Shown: positions 41,838 through 50,968 of the stretch, piece by piece
Layout of the letters: each line of letters begins with the position of its first letter
Position numbering within the stretch: the first letter of the stretch is position 1
Translations under genes and position numbers: made by a program
Origin: CAYUZU01 sp964448675
Lineage (GTDB): Bacteria > Planctomycetota > Phycisphaerae > UBA1845 > Fen-1342
Reading direction: 5' to 3'
Assembly: GCA_964448675.1 (NCBI GenBank)
Contig: CAYUZU010000024.1
Coordinates: 16,413 to 80,412, forward strand
Length of the DNA: 64,000 nucleotides
Notes under the pieces: model-generated
What the model saw: the letters and a program-made list of their open reading frames with translations, nothing else
The model's database searches: none
Told to the model about the DNA's origin: nothing

Positions 41838-44627
41838 CTAGACGATCAGGTTGATGAGACGCCCTCTCACGAGGATCTTTCGGCGGATGGGCTTGTCGCC
41901 GACGTCCTTGGCGACGTTGGGCAGCGTGAGGGCGGCGGCGACGACCTGCTCTTCGTCGGCGTCGGCCGGGACGGTGACATGGCCGCGGACCTTGCCCTTG
42001 ACCTGGACGGCGAGCTCGACGGTTTCGTCGCGCGTCAGGGCCTCGTCGAAGGTTGGCCACGCTTCGTAGGTCAGCGACTGCTCGTGGCCGAGGCGCTGCC
42101 AGAGTTCTTCGGCGATATGCGGCGCGAACGGGGCGAGCAGCAGCAGGAATCGCTCGACCTGGTCGCGGGCGATGGCCCGGGCCTTGCCGGCCTCATTGAC
42201 CCACACGATCATCTGGGCGATGGCGGTGTTGTAGGCGAACTTCTGCACATCTTCGGTGACCTTCCTGATGGTCTTGTGCAGCAGGCGCTCGAGCTCGTCG
42301 TCGCGGTGGTCGCCGATGAGCGGGTTGAGCGGGGGTGGCGCAGGCTGGCCCTCGGTTGCCTGCGGGACGATGAGGCGCCAGAGGCGCTGCAGAAAGCGGT
42401 GGACGCCGATGATGTCGCGCGTGTTCCACGGCTTGCTGGCTTCGAGCGGGCCCATGTACATCTCGTAGAGGCGCAGCGTGTCGGCGCCGTACTCGGCCAC
42501 GATCGAATCGGGGTTCACCACGTTGCGCAGCGACTTGGACATCTTCTCGACGGTGGTCGTGAGCTTCTCGCCCGTCTCGCGGTGATAGGCCTCGTCGCCG
42601 CGGAGCTCGATCCGGTCGTGCTCGATCGGCACGCCACGGGCGTCGCGGTGGGTATAGGCCTGGATCATGCCCTGGTTGAAGAGCTTGTGGAACGGCTCGG
42701 GCGTCGAGACGTGGCCGAGGTCGTAGAGCACCTTGTGCCAGAAACGGGCGTAGAGCAGGTGCAGCACGGCGTGCTCGGCCCCGCCGATGTACAGGTCGAC
42801 GCCGCCGGACTTGGGGCTGCCGTCCGCGTTGCGACCGCGCATCCAGTACTGCTCGACGTCGCGATCGATCAGGGCATGCTCGTTGTGCGGGTCGCAGAAG
42901 CGCAGGTAGTACCAGCACGAACCGGCCCATTGCGGCATGGTGTTGGTCTCGCGGCGGAACTTCCGGCCATGGCGCTCGACCTCGACCCACTCGGTGGCGC
43001 GGGCCAGCGGTGTCTGCGGCAGGGTGTTGGGGTCGTCGCTGGCGCTCGGGCGAAAATCGTCCATGGCCGGCAGCGTGACCGGCAGCTCCTGCTCGTCGAC
43101 GGACGTGATGCTGCCGTCCGCGCGGTAGAGGATCGGGAAGGGCTCGCCCCAGTAGCGCTGGCGCGAGAAGAGCCAGTCGCGCAGCTTGTACTGCACGGTC
43201 CCCTCGCCCATGTCGCGCTCCTCGAGCCAGCGGGTGATCGTCCGCTTGGCCTCGGGCGTGGGCAGCCCGTTGAGGATGCACTGGCCGGTGAAGTGCTCGC
43301 CGTCGTCGGGTGGTGAGTTGACCGAGGTGCCGTCGCCAACGAAGCCGCGCCAGTCTTCGCCCGCGGGCGGTTCGACGACCTTGATCACCTCGAGGCCATG
43401 GGTTTCGGCGAACTCGAGGTCGCGGGTGTCGTGGCCGGGAACGGCCATGATGGAGCCGGTGCCGTAGCTGATCAGGACATAGTCGGCGACCCAGATGGGC
43501 ACGCGGGCACGGTTGACGGGGTTGATGGCGTAGGCGCCGGTGAACACGCCGGTCTTGGTCTTGCTGTCGGCGGTGCGGTCGAGTTCGGACTTCTGCTTGG
43601 CCTGCTCGACGTAGGCGTGGACGTCGTGGCGGTGGTCATCGGTGGTGATGATTGGCACGAGGCGATGCTCGGGGGCCAGCACCATGTAGGTGGCGCCGAA
43701 CAGCGTGTCGGGCCGGGTGGTGAAGACGCGGATCACCTCGCCGCGGGCCGGGCCGTCGGCGTCGATCTCGAAGTCGACGTAGGCGCCCTCGCTGCGGCCG
43801 ATCCAGTTACGCTGCATGATCTTGATCGGCTCGGGCCAGTCGAGCAGGTCGAGGTCCTTGAGCAGGCGGTCGGCATACTCGGTGATGCGGAGCATCCACT
43901 GGCGCATCGGCCGGCGATAGACGGGGTGGTTGCCGCGTTCACTGCGACCCTCGTTGGTGACCTCCTCGTTGGAGAGCACCGTGCCGAGGGCGGGGCACCA
44001 GTTCACGGGCACTTCGGCGAGGTAGGCGAGGCGGTGCTCGTCGCGGTATTCCTCGACGGCCTTGTCGCCCTGCGTTTTGACCTCGGGCGGGATCGGCAGC
44101 TTGTCGATGGGGCGCGCGCCGCCGGTGATCTCGCGGCCGTCGGCGTCGGACCAGCGGTATTCGGGGTCATACCAGGCGTTGAAGATCTTGTGGAAGATCC
44201 ACTGCGTCCAGTGGTAGTAGCTTTCGTCGCAGGTGGCAATCTCGCGATCCCAGTCGTACGACAGGCCGAGCGTGCGGAGCTGGCGCTTGTAGGTCTCGAT
44301 GTTGCGCTGCGTGGTGACCCGCGGATGCACGCCGGTTTCGATGGCGTACTGTTCGGCGGGGAGGCCGAACGCGTCCCAGCCCATGGGGTGCAGCACGTTC
44401 CAGCCGCGCATGCGCATGAAGCGGGCCATGATGTCGGAGGCGATGTAGCCGAGGGGGTGGCCCACGTGGAGGCCCGCGCCGGACGGGTACGGAAAGAAGT
44501 CGAGCACGTAGAACTTGGGCTTGTCGGCAGCCGGCTGGCCGGGATTCGCCGCGTGAAAAGTCTCGTTGCGATCCCAATACGTCTGCCAGCGGCGTTCGAT
44601 TTCGTTGAAGTCGTACGTGGTGCTCAT
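41838..44627 (-). CDS. leuS: Leucyl-tRNA synthetase
   Basis: 929 residues, class I aminoacyl-tRNA synthetase that charges tRNA-Leu in the cytoplasm. The HIGH-type motif is in PSGAGLHVGHPLGY (about residue 55), the editing domain follows (with the GTGSIMAVPGHDTRDLEF motif whose Asp contacts the mischarged amino acid), and KMSKS is in EKMSKSLRNVVNPD. The C-terminal VQVKGKVRGHVTVP is the leucine-specific tail. ATG at 44627 begins TTYDFNEIERRWQ as usual; the open frame 15 codons upstream is ignored. No T-box or other leader element was seen. Confidence 0.97.
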   Translation of the reverse strand: MSTTYDFNEIERRWQTYWDRNETFHAANPGQPAADKPKFYVLDFFPYPSGAGLHVGHPLGYIASDIMARFMRMRGWNVLHPMGWDAFGLPAEQYAIETGVHPRVTTQRNIETYKRQLRTLGLSYDWDREIATCDESYYHWTQWIFHKIFNAWYDPEYRWSDADGREITGGARPIDKLPIPPEVKTQGDKAVEEYRDEHRLAYLAEVPVNWCPALGTVLSNEEVTNEGRSERGNHPVYRRPMRQWMLRITEYADRLLKDLDLLDWPEPIKIMQRNWIGRSEGAYVDFEIDADGPARGEVIRVFTTRPDTLFGATYMVLAPEHRLVPIITTDDHRHDVHAYVEQAKQKSELDRTADSKTKTGVFTGAYAINPVNRARVPIWVADYVLISYGTGSIMAVPGHDTRDLEFAETHGLEVIKVVEPPAGEDWRGFVGDGTSVNSPPDDGEHFTGQCILNGLPTPEAKRTITRWLEERDMGEGTVQYKLRDWLFSRQRYWGEPFPILYRADGSITSVDEQELPVTLPAMDDFRPSASDDPNTLPQTPLARATEWVEVERHGRKFRRETNTMPQWAGSCWYYLRFCDPHNEHALIDRDVEQYWMRGRNADGSPKSGGVDLYIGGAEHAVLHLLYARFWHKVLYDLGHVSTPEPFHKLFNQGMIQAYTHRDARGVPIEHDRIELRGDEAYHRETGEKLTTTVEKMSKSLRNVVNPDSIVAEYGADTLRLYEMYMGPLEASKPWNTRDIIGVHRFLQRLWRLIVPQATEGQPAPPPLNPLIGDHRDDELERLLHKTIRKVTEDVQKFAYNTAIAQMIVWVNEAGKARAIARDQVERFLLLLAPFAPHIAEELWQRLGHEQSLTYEAWPTFDEALTRDETVELAVQVKGKVRGHVTVPADADEEQVVAAALTLPNVAKDVGDKPIRRKILVRGRLINLIV

Positions 44628-44787
44628 GCTGCGAAACCCTGTCTGTTCGCCCTGATTCCGGCAAGTTCCCACCAGCGATGCACCCGACCCGGCCGCGACG
44701 GGCCGTGGTCGTGGCGATCGCCGCCCGGTTGGTGCGCGATCCGTCTGTCCTGTGCCCAGCGCCGCCGGCGCGGTGCCGCAGTCGCGG

Positions 44788-46707
44788 CTACTCCTGCTCG
44801 GCGTCCTCGAGGTACGACTCGAAGCCGGTGCGTAGCTGCACGTTTTCGGGGTTGGCCCAGGCGGCGCCGAAGCGCTGCTCTTCCTGCCAGGACGGGCGGC
44901 CGGCCTGGCCGGTGGCGAGGCGCTGCTCGAAGCTGGTTTGGTAGATCGGGTGGACCTCCTGCAACTCGGCGACGAACCAGCGGTTGGCCCGGGCCAGCGG
45001 GGCCACCGTGACGCGGTGCTGGTCGGCGCCGGCGGGCTCGTCGGCTAGGGCGAAGATGTGCTCCGGCAGGCCGGCGATGCTGCCGATCTCGCTGCTCATG
45101 GTGGACTGGCGCGTCAGATTCTTCGGCTGCGTCGGCTGCAGGTCCTCGACGTATTTCGGCATGACGGCGGCGCCGCCGGCGGGCTGCGTTGCGGCGCGGG
45201 CGGCTGCGGTCAGCATGTCCTTGAGGTCGGTGGCCTGCTCGACCGCGGTCGCGAGACCGACCGCGCGGGCCTGTTCGGCCAGTTCCTCGGCCTGCTGCCG
45301 TGCCAGAGCGAAGGCCTGGACACGCTTCCAGTCCTGGACCACCTGGTCGCGGATGCCTTCCATCGACTCGGGCGGGGCCGAGGGCACGACGCGCGTGATG
45401 CGGAAGACATAGGCCTGGTGCGGCACGGAGCGCCCGATGACGGGATCCGGCTTGCGCGTGAAGACGATCAGCGGCTCGTACACGTTGGGTGCGGGGATCG
45501 CGTCGTTCTCGGGCTTCTGGTCGAGCAGTCCTTTGACCCGCGCAACGATCTGCGGGACGAAGGCGCGAGCGCGGCCCTCACCGACGCCGGCGGTGCCGAG
45601 GCCGCCGAGACTGCGCACCTCGTCGACCGGGATCACGCCGGTCTGGCGGTACTCGATCGGGAAAGGCGACATCGCCTGTTCCTTGACCTCCTGGAGGGGG
45701 CGGAAGTCGATCTCGGGAGGGTGGACGAAGCCGTCGTCCCCGGTGGGCTGGGCCAGCCAGGGGCGGTGCAGCTCGTCGTAGATGCTGTTGACCAGGCGCT
45801 GGGCGGTCTCGATGGCCTCGCGGCGGCGGACATCCTCGCGCACACGGTCGGCGGCCTGCTCGAAGGTCATCTGGATCTGGGCTGGGGCCGAGCCGTCCGC
45901 GGGCTGCGGGGCGTCCGGGTCGGCCATGGTGTAGTACGCGCGGTGATCCTCGAAGAAGTCGCGCATCTGGGCGCGCTTGACGGTGATCTCCTCGCGGACC
46001 GCTTCCGGGTTGATGGTGAGGTACTCGAGCTGAATGCGGTCGGGCAGGCGGTAGCCGAACACCAGTTCGTCGGTGGTGTGGGCGGTGTTGCGCACCTTGC
46101 ACTCGTCGAAGAAGGCCTGGAGCTGCTCCTCGGTGGGCTCGGGCACCTGGTCGATGAAGGCGCGCGAATCGATGACCGACACGAGCGCGTCGGCCCGCTG
46201 GACCTGGTCGCGGAAGGCGAGCTTCTTGCGGCGGATGCTGTCGAACAGGGCGCTGCCCTCGGCGCTGAGCAGGCGATTGACGGCCATCCAACGGCCGATG
46301 ACGCTGTAGATCTGGTCGTAGCTGAGGCGCGAGCGGCGCTGCATCTGCTGCATGAGCGGGTCGGAGAAGCCGGCGCGGCGCAGCCGCTCCTTGACCTCCT
46401 CGTTGCCGACGTGCAGCCCGAGCTCGTCCGCCTGCATGGACATCAGGCAGTATTCGAGTGCCTGGCCGGGCCCCATGGCGGTGCGGAAGCCCATGCCGCG
46501 CAGCAGGTCGAGCTCGTTGCTGGCCTGGCGGATGTCCGCGTCGGAGATGGTCTGGTTGTAGGCCTCGCCGCGGGCGGCGTTGACCCCGCCCTGGTCGGGT
46601 CGGCAGCTCGTGATCTGCTGCGGCACCAGGAAGGCGACGAGCAGAAACGACATGAAGACCATGAGCAGTGTGCGGGTGTACTTGCGGAGAAACTTGATCG
46701 GATTCAT
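44788..46707 (-). CDS. PpiD/SurA-like membrane-anchored chaperone
   Basis: 639 residues. One N-terminal membrane anchor (LLMVFMSFLLVAFLV) is followed by a large periplasmic part with a SurA_N-like helical domain (ADELGLHVGNEEVKERLRRAGF) as in PpiD. I do not see a standard parvulin domain with its conserved His/Asp motif, so it is probably a chaperone rather than an active proline isomerase. A Pro/Gly-rich segment lies near residue 545. A promoter with TTGTGT-N16-TATGAT lies upstream. Lies upstream of leuS on the same strand, 160 bases apart. Confidence 0.7.
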   Translation of the reverse strand: MNPIKFLRKYTRTLLMVFMSFLLVAFLVPQQITSCRPDQGGVNAARGEAYNQTISDADIRQASNELDLLRGMGFRTAMGPGQALEYCLMSMQADELGLHVGNEEVKERLRRAGFSDPLMQQMQRRSRLSYDQIYSVIGRWMAVNRLLSAEGSALFDSIRRKKLAFRDQVQRADALVSVIDSRAFIDQVPEPTEEQLQAFFDECKVRNTAHTTDELVFGYRLPDRIQLEYLTINPEAVREEITVKRAQMRDFFEDHRAYYTMADPDAPQPADGSAPAQIQMTFEQAADRVREDVRRREAIETAQRLVNSIYDELHRPWLAQPTGDDGFVHPPEIDFRPLQEVKEQAMSPFPIEYRQTGVIPVDEVRSLGGLGTAGVGEGRARAFVPQIVARVKGLLDQKPENDAIPAPNVYEPLIVFTRKPDPVIGRSVPHQAYVFRITRVVPSAPPESMEGIRDQVVQDWKRVQAFALARQQAEELAEQARAVGLATAVEQATDLKDMLTAAARAATQPAGGAAVMPKYVEDLQPTQPKNLTRQSTMSSEIGSIAGLPEHIFALADEPAGADQHRVTVAPLARANRWFVAELQEVHPIYQTSFEQRLATGQAGRPSWQEEQRFGAAWANPENVQLRTGFESYLEDAEQE

Positions 46708-46772
46708 GGCGGTCTTTCCAGCGATAGCGATACCGGCCCCCTCAGCGGGGCAATGGGTCCATAGACCTGTAG

Positions 46773-46800
46773 ATCATACGGATTGAGGCCGGTAACACAA
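46773..46800 (-). promoter_or_regulatory. Candidate sigma-70 promoter of the PpiD-like gene
   Basis: Minus strand TTGTGT (46800-46795), 16-base spacer, TATGAT (46778-46773); predicted leader about 60 bases to the ATG at 46707. Confidence 0.5.
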
Positions 46801-46961
46801 GCGCCGCGCGGGGTCGGGGGAAAAGGCGTGGTGGCGGCCGATAAAGGGGCGCCGCGGGGTGCTCGGGGCGGCCCGGGCGGATCGGGTTTGCCCCGGGCGC
46901 CAGGCGAATCGTAACCTAGAGAAGAACGCGTGTTGTTTCGAGGATTGCCGGAGACAGAGTG

Positions 46962-47153
46962 ATGTGCGCGCACAGCAAGGTTGCGAGGCGTTTGCTGGAG
47001 CTGCTGCGCGACGAAAGCGGGCCCACCGCGGTCGAGTATGCAGTGCTTCTTGGGCTCATCATCATGGCGGCGATCGGAGCGGTGACCGCGTACGGCACGA
47101 GCTTGCGGAGCTCATGGGAGACGATCGTGTCCTCACTGTCCCTGGGGCCGTGA
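46962..47153 (+). CDS. Flp/Fap-type IVb pilin
   Basis: 63 residues. The class IVb signature is plain: after a short basic leader, ESGPTAVEYAVLLGLIIMAA with cleavage expected after Gly (G/PTAVEY), the conserved Glu at +5 and Tyr. GGAG lies eight bases before the ATG at 46962 (a GTG directly before is possible). Flp pilins form bundle-forming adhesive pili through the Tad secretion machine, whose genes are not in this window. Followed by a hairpin terminator shared with the convergent Xer gene. Confidence 0.85.
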   Translation: MCAHSKVARRLLELLRDESGPTAVEYAVLLGLIIMAAIGAVTAYGTSLRSSWETIVSSLSLGP

Positions 47154-47231
47154 GAGGCGACGTCAGCACGACGGCGGCCGTGTCGTGACGCGACATCGTC
47201 CGTCGGCCAGCCTTGGAGGCGGACAAAAGAA

Positions 47232-47261
47232 AAACGCCGGACCGTTGCCGGTCCGGCGTTT
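47232..47261. terminator. Bidirectional terminator between pilin and Xer genes
   Basis: AAACGCCGGACC-GTTGCC-GGTCCGGCGTTT. On the minus strand it is followed by a long T-rich run (TTTTTCTTTTG), so it mainly ends the Xer transcript; on the plus strand TTTCTC follows. Confidence 0.85.
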
Positions 47262-47291
47262 CTCGTATCGGGAGGTCGTCGCGAGGCGGGC

Positions 47292-48302
47292 TCAGGCCCG
47301 CGGGTGCGACTGGTCGTAGGCTTCCTTGACGCGTTCACCGGTGAGGTGGGCGTAGACCTGGGTGGTGGACAGGCTCTGGTGGCCGAGCATCTCCTGGACA
47401 CTGCGGAGGTCGGCGCCGCGCTGCAGCATGTGCGTGGCGAAGCTGTGTCGCAGGGTGTGCGGGCTGACGGAGAGGTCCAGGCCGGCCTCGAGCAGGTACT
47501 TGTCGAGCTTGCGGCGGACGCTGCGGGTGCTGAGCCGCTGGCCGTGCTTGTTGATGAACAGGGCGTCGGGGTCGAAGGTCTCGCCGCGGGGGCTGTTCCG
47601 GCGGAGGTCCAGGTAGTGGAGGATGGCCTGGACGGCGCCGGGGCCGAGCGGGATGACCCGGCGTTTCTTGCCCTTGCCGGCGACGCGGACGACGCTGTTG
47701 GTGAGGTCGACGTCGCCGATGTTGAGCGCAATGAGCTCGCTGACGCGCATGCCGGTGGAGTAGAGGGTCTCGAGCATGGCGCGATCGCGCGAGCCGAGCA
47801 GGGTGCTGGTGTCGGGATTGGACAGCAGCTTCTCAATCTGCTCGACCTCGAGGTACTTGGGCAGCCGTTTGTCCTGCTTGGGCGTACGGATCATCGCGAC
47901 CGGGTTGGTCGTGAGGTAGCCGCGGCGCACCAGGAACTTGTAGAAGCTGCGCAGGGTGGCGAGCTTGCGTGCGATGGTGCTCTTGCAATAGTTGTTGTCG
48001 CGCAAGAGCGACATGAACGCCCGCACCTCGTCGGTGTCCACCAGCAACAACCTGCGGTTGAGCTCCTCGCCGGAGACGTTCGCCGGTGGTGTTACCTTGG
48101 CGATGTCGACGTCGGGCGCGGTCCGGCCGTTGCCGTTACCGTTGCCGCCGCCGGCCTCCCGTTGCTGGGGGTCGCTCGTGCAGAGGTAGCCGCAGAACTG
48201 TTGCAGATCGGCGGCGTAGCACTTCGCCGTGTGGGGCGAGAAGTGCCGTTCGGCACGAAGGTAGTTAATGAACTGTTGCACAAGGCTGGCCTGATCGCTC
48301 AT
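47292..48302 (-). CDS. xerD: Tyrosine recombinase XerC/XerD
   Basis: 336 residues. XerC/D resolve chromosome dimers at dif. An N-terminal SAM-like domain (LVQQFINYLRAERHFSPHT) precedes the catalytic domain with Arg in TGMRVSEL, Lys in GKGKKRR, HTLRHSFATH, and LGHQSLSTTQVY supplying the final His and Tyr: the full active set. A linker of about 30 residues rich in Gly/Asn (GGGNGNGNG) interrupts the N-terminal domain, unusual for Xer. Start 48302 gives the standard N-terminus; an ATG at 48374 behind AGGGG is possible. XerC versus XerD cannot be settled by eye. Confidence 0.85.
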   Translation of the reverse strand: MSDQASLVQQFINYLRAERHFSPHTAKCYAADLQQFCGYLCTSDPQQREAGGGNGNGNGRTAPDVDIAKVTPPANVSGEELNRRLLLVDTDEVRAFMSLLRDNNYCKSTIARKLATLRSFYKFLVRRGYLTTNPVAMIRTPKQDKRLPKYLEVEQIEKLLSNPDTSTLLGSRDRAMLETLYSTGMRVSELIALNIGDVDLTNSVVRVAGKGKKRRVIPLGPGAVQAILHYLDLRRNSPRGETFDPDALFINKHGQRLSTRSVRRKLDKYLLEAGLDLSVSPHTLRHSFATHMLQRGADLRSVQEMLGHQSLSTTQVYAHLTGERVKEAYDQSHPRA

Positions 48303-48386
48303 ACGTCTACCACCACTTTCGGCGAGTGATGTCGGCCGCTGTTGGCTGCCGCTCGGCTGTTGCGTATTCCACATGTCGGCGTGCCC

Positions 48387-48602
48387 CTAATCCAACTGGG
48401 CGACGGAGTCGAACTCTCGAGACAACTGCTGGCCCATCTGGTAACTCAGAACGGCCGCATCAAACCAATCGAACTCGCTGTCGGGGTCATTGGCGAGCGC
48501 CACGAAGCTGGCGAGCAGTTCCGATTCGAGGCCTTCCGCGTAGCGGAAGACGAACCGGTGGCTTCCCTTGACCATGCTCAAGCAGCGTTGTGGTGAACTC
48601 AT
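48387..48602 (-). CDS. Small protein of unknown function
   Basis: 71 residues, soluble and acidic toward the end (DPDSEFDWFDAAVLSYQMGQ). The ATG at 48602 overlaps the TGA of the preceding lipoprotein gene (ATGA), so it is translated with it. A pattern of alternating hydrophobic residues (HRFVFRYAEGLESELLASF) suggests a compact alpha/beta domain. No family recognised. Xer follows 85 bases later. Confidence 0.5.
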   Translation of the reverse strand: MSSPQRCLSMVKGSHRFVFRYAEGLESELLASFVALANDPDSEFDWFDAAVLSYQMGQQLSREFDSVAQLD

Positions 48603-49336
48603 GTCTGGGCCTCGTCGGGCTCGTTGGTGTTCCGATTGGCTGTCTCCAGCAGCAGGATCGACCGGATCACCTCCCAACTACAATAACGGACGTAGGCTTC
48701 CTGAGACTTTGTGTACTTTCGCCAGCCGTACGGACTCTGGTGTCCGGCGCGCTCCGCGGCGAAGTCGCGAATCCGGTCCAGCAGCCGCTCGTCGGCGGCG
48801 TTGAAGACGCGCTGTACCTGCCAGCGCGGCGCGTCGGTCGGCTCGGCCGATAATTCATGCGAAGGATCCGCCGCGTACCGCGACGCCGCCACCGGGTCGA
48901 AGTCCGTCCGCTGCGCGGGGGAGCGCAGGCCATACCACTGCATGACCAACCCCACCACCGGCGGGTCGTACGGGTCGTATTCGGTGATCGCGACGACAAC
49001 CGTTGCGTCGGCATCGAATGCGCGAGCCAGTTCCTTGGCATCCGCCGGCGTCTGGATCGCCGTCTGTCCCCAGAGTGCGAGCTCGGCCAGCACGCGATTC
49101 ACTGGAACGACCGTTACACCGGAAAACGACTGAAACTCGGACGCGACCCAGTCGGTGATCTTCAGCGGGTCGATATCCTGGCTGTCACTCAGGTTCAGTA
49201 CCGGCGCGACCACGACGACGCGCGGCGGGGTCAGTCGCAAAGATGTGTCTCGCGCGTTCTGCGAGCAGCCGGTGCCCAGCAGCACCAGACCCGCCAGCAA
49301 AACGGGCAGGCGAAACAAACTGGAACGCTTGACCAT
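48599..49336 (-). CDS. Lipoprotein with TolB-N/CsgG-like domain
   Basis: 245 residues. Signal peptide with lipobox LGTGC. The mature part opens with VVVVAPVLNLSDSQDID and goes on to SEFQSFSGVTVVPVNRVLAELA, a pattern of a strand, a helix and a second strand seen in proteins that assemble a nucleotide-independent TolB-N/CsgG-type fold (penicillin-binding-protein activator LpoB is related). ADATVVVAITEYDPYDPPVVGL supports this. Envelope assembly or regulation role is possible but unproven. Confidence 0.55.
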   Translation of the reverse strand: MVKRSSLFRLPVLLAGLVLLGTGCSQNARDTSLRLTPPRVVVVAPVLNLSDSQDIDPLKITDWVASEFQSFSGVTVVPVNRVLAELALWGQTAIQTPADAKELARAFDADATVVVAITEYDPYDPPVVGLVMQWYGLRSPAQRTDFDPVAASRYAADPSHELSAEPTDAPRWQVQRVFNAADERLLDRIRDFAAERAGHQSPYGWRKYTKSQEAYVRYCSWEVIRSILLLETANRNTNEPDEAQT

Positions 49337-49539
49337 GACTGCGGCCTTCCCAGCGCCGGAGCACGCCGCATCTCTGGCCCACCGTCGGATTATAGGCGGA
49401 CGGTCAACGACCGATAAGGACAAGATGGTATTTCTTCGCTTCGGACCCCGCAAAGCCGGACGCACACTGTACCGCGGCCGACCCGTGGATCGGGCTTCGG
49501 CGCTGGCTCCTGCAGCCATTATCGGTACTTGGGCGATCA

Positions 49540-50715
49540 TCAGTCCCGGCTGGCCTTTCCTTGTTGTTGCTGTGGCCCCATGGTGACACGCGGCGTGTCC
49601 TGGCCGGTGAGACCCGCATAGCCGCCTAACTGGGCTGTAAGCGACCAGACGTTCTCCGTGCCCGACTGCGGCGAGACGAAGAAGATCCGCCCGGTCTGCG
49701 CCCAGACCGGGTTGAACGCCGGCGCGGTGCCATCGGTCAGCTTCAACCGCACCCCGGTGTCCACGTCCACCACCCACAGGTTGGCTTCGGTCGGCGTATC
49801 GCCGCGCGGCCGCGGGATGGGGCCGTCCGCATCGACGACGCAGTAGACGAGCATCGAGCCGTCCGGCGACCAGCGTGGGGCAATGCACGCGGCACTGTCC
49901 ACGTGGGCGACCTCGGTGGGCTGGCGCGCCTCGCCATTGACCAGGCGCATCGTCCAGACGCTGAACAGGTGGCTGCCACGCTGGCGGGCCCGCTGGAAGG
50001 CGATGAGCTGTCCGTCGGGCGACCACGCGGGGAACATGCCGTAGGCGAGGAACTGGCGCACGCCGGGCTGGTTGAGCTGGAGCACCCAGATTTCCCACTG
50101 GCGCGAGCGATCGCCCCAGCGCGTGTAGGCCACCTGCTGGCCGTCGGGCGAGAAGCAGGGGGCGACCTCGTCGCAGTGGCTGTTGGTGAGCTGCATGAGG
50201 CCGGTGCCGTCGCGGTTGACGATCCAGACATCCCAGTTGCCGGTGCGGTTCGAGCAGAACACGACGCGCCGGCCGTCGGGGCTGAACCGCGGCTGGATGT
50301 CGTCGGCGGGGTCGGCGGTGAGCTGGGTGAGCGTGGCGCCATCGACGTCCTTGATGAACACGTCGGGGTGCAGCGAGTTTCGCGTGGACGAGAACACCAG
50401 CAGGTTGGCCTGGTCGAAGATGTCGGGATCGAAATCGAGCCCCTCGGTCGTCGACGTGTGGCGCGTCAGGTTCGTAATCAGGCGGTTCTCGAAAGGCACC
50501 GGCTCGTAGTCCGGGCGGTCGCCGAAAAGGCTCAAGCCGTCGGGCGGGCCGACCGGGCCGGCGTTGAAGCTGCTGGTGGGGGGCTGATCCTGCGGCAGGG
50601 CAGCGACGACGGGCTTGGGCCGCGTGTCGGTCAGGCTGCAGCCAATGCACAGGGCCAGCGTGGCGGCCGTGACCACCGTTGCCAGACGCTGGATCGTTAA
50701 GTACTTCAGGTTCAT
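49540..50715 (-). CDS. TolB-like beta-propeller lipoprotein
   Basis: 391 residues. Signal peptide with lipobox LCIGC, a disordered stretch, then at least five WD40-like (PD40) blades recognisable from RFSPDGRRVVFCSNRTGNWDV, CFSPDGQQVAYTRWG, AWSPDGQLIAFQRA and RWSPDGSMLVYCV. The Tol-Pal protein TolB has the same propeller but is periplasmic and has a dedicated N-terminal domain; no tolQRA/pal genes are nearby. Start at 50715 has GAGGATAAACCG before it. May scaffold outer-membrane or extracellular partners. Confidence 0.75.
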   Translation of the reverse strand: MNLKYLTIQRLATVVTAATLALCIGCSLTDTRPKPVVAALPQDQPPTSSFNAGPVGPPDGLSLFGDRPDYEPVPFENRLITNLTRHTSTTEGLDFDPDIFDQANLLVFSSTRNSLHPDVFIKDVDGATLTQLTADPADDIQPRFSPDGRRVVFCSNRTGNWDVWIVNRDGTGLMQLTNSHCDEVAPCFSPDGQQVAYTRWGDRSRQWEIWVLQLNQPGVRQFLAYGMFPAWSPDGQLIAFQRARQRGSHLFSVWTMRLVNGEARQPTEVAHVDSAACIAPRWSPDGSMLVYCVVDADGPIPRPRGDTPTEANLWVVDVDTGVRLKLTDGTAPAFNPVWAQTGRIFFVSPQSGTENVWSLTAQLGGYAGLTGQDTPRVTMGPQQQQGKASRD

Positions 50716-50968
50716 CGGTTTATCCTCGGAGCGCACATGGGGTGTCCGCGCGACGGTCGCATGTCGGTGCTATCGGCTATCGCCCGGGGGCTTGCCAATA
50801 ACGCGGGCACATCCGCGCTACCGAGTCACCTAGAGTTATCGGCACATCCGGTAAGGTGATTGACTCGTGAGGCCGGGGAAAGGGCGCGGTTGCGCAAGAG
50901 TCGACCATCGCGTCGCTGCGCGGAGAACTGTCTCGCGGATCTGGCGGCTAAGGCCGCGAAGAGAGCGG

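Noticed and set aside
43398..45011. 537-codon open frame opposite leuS
   Set aside because: Antisense of a certain leuS gene; no independent evidence.
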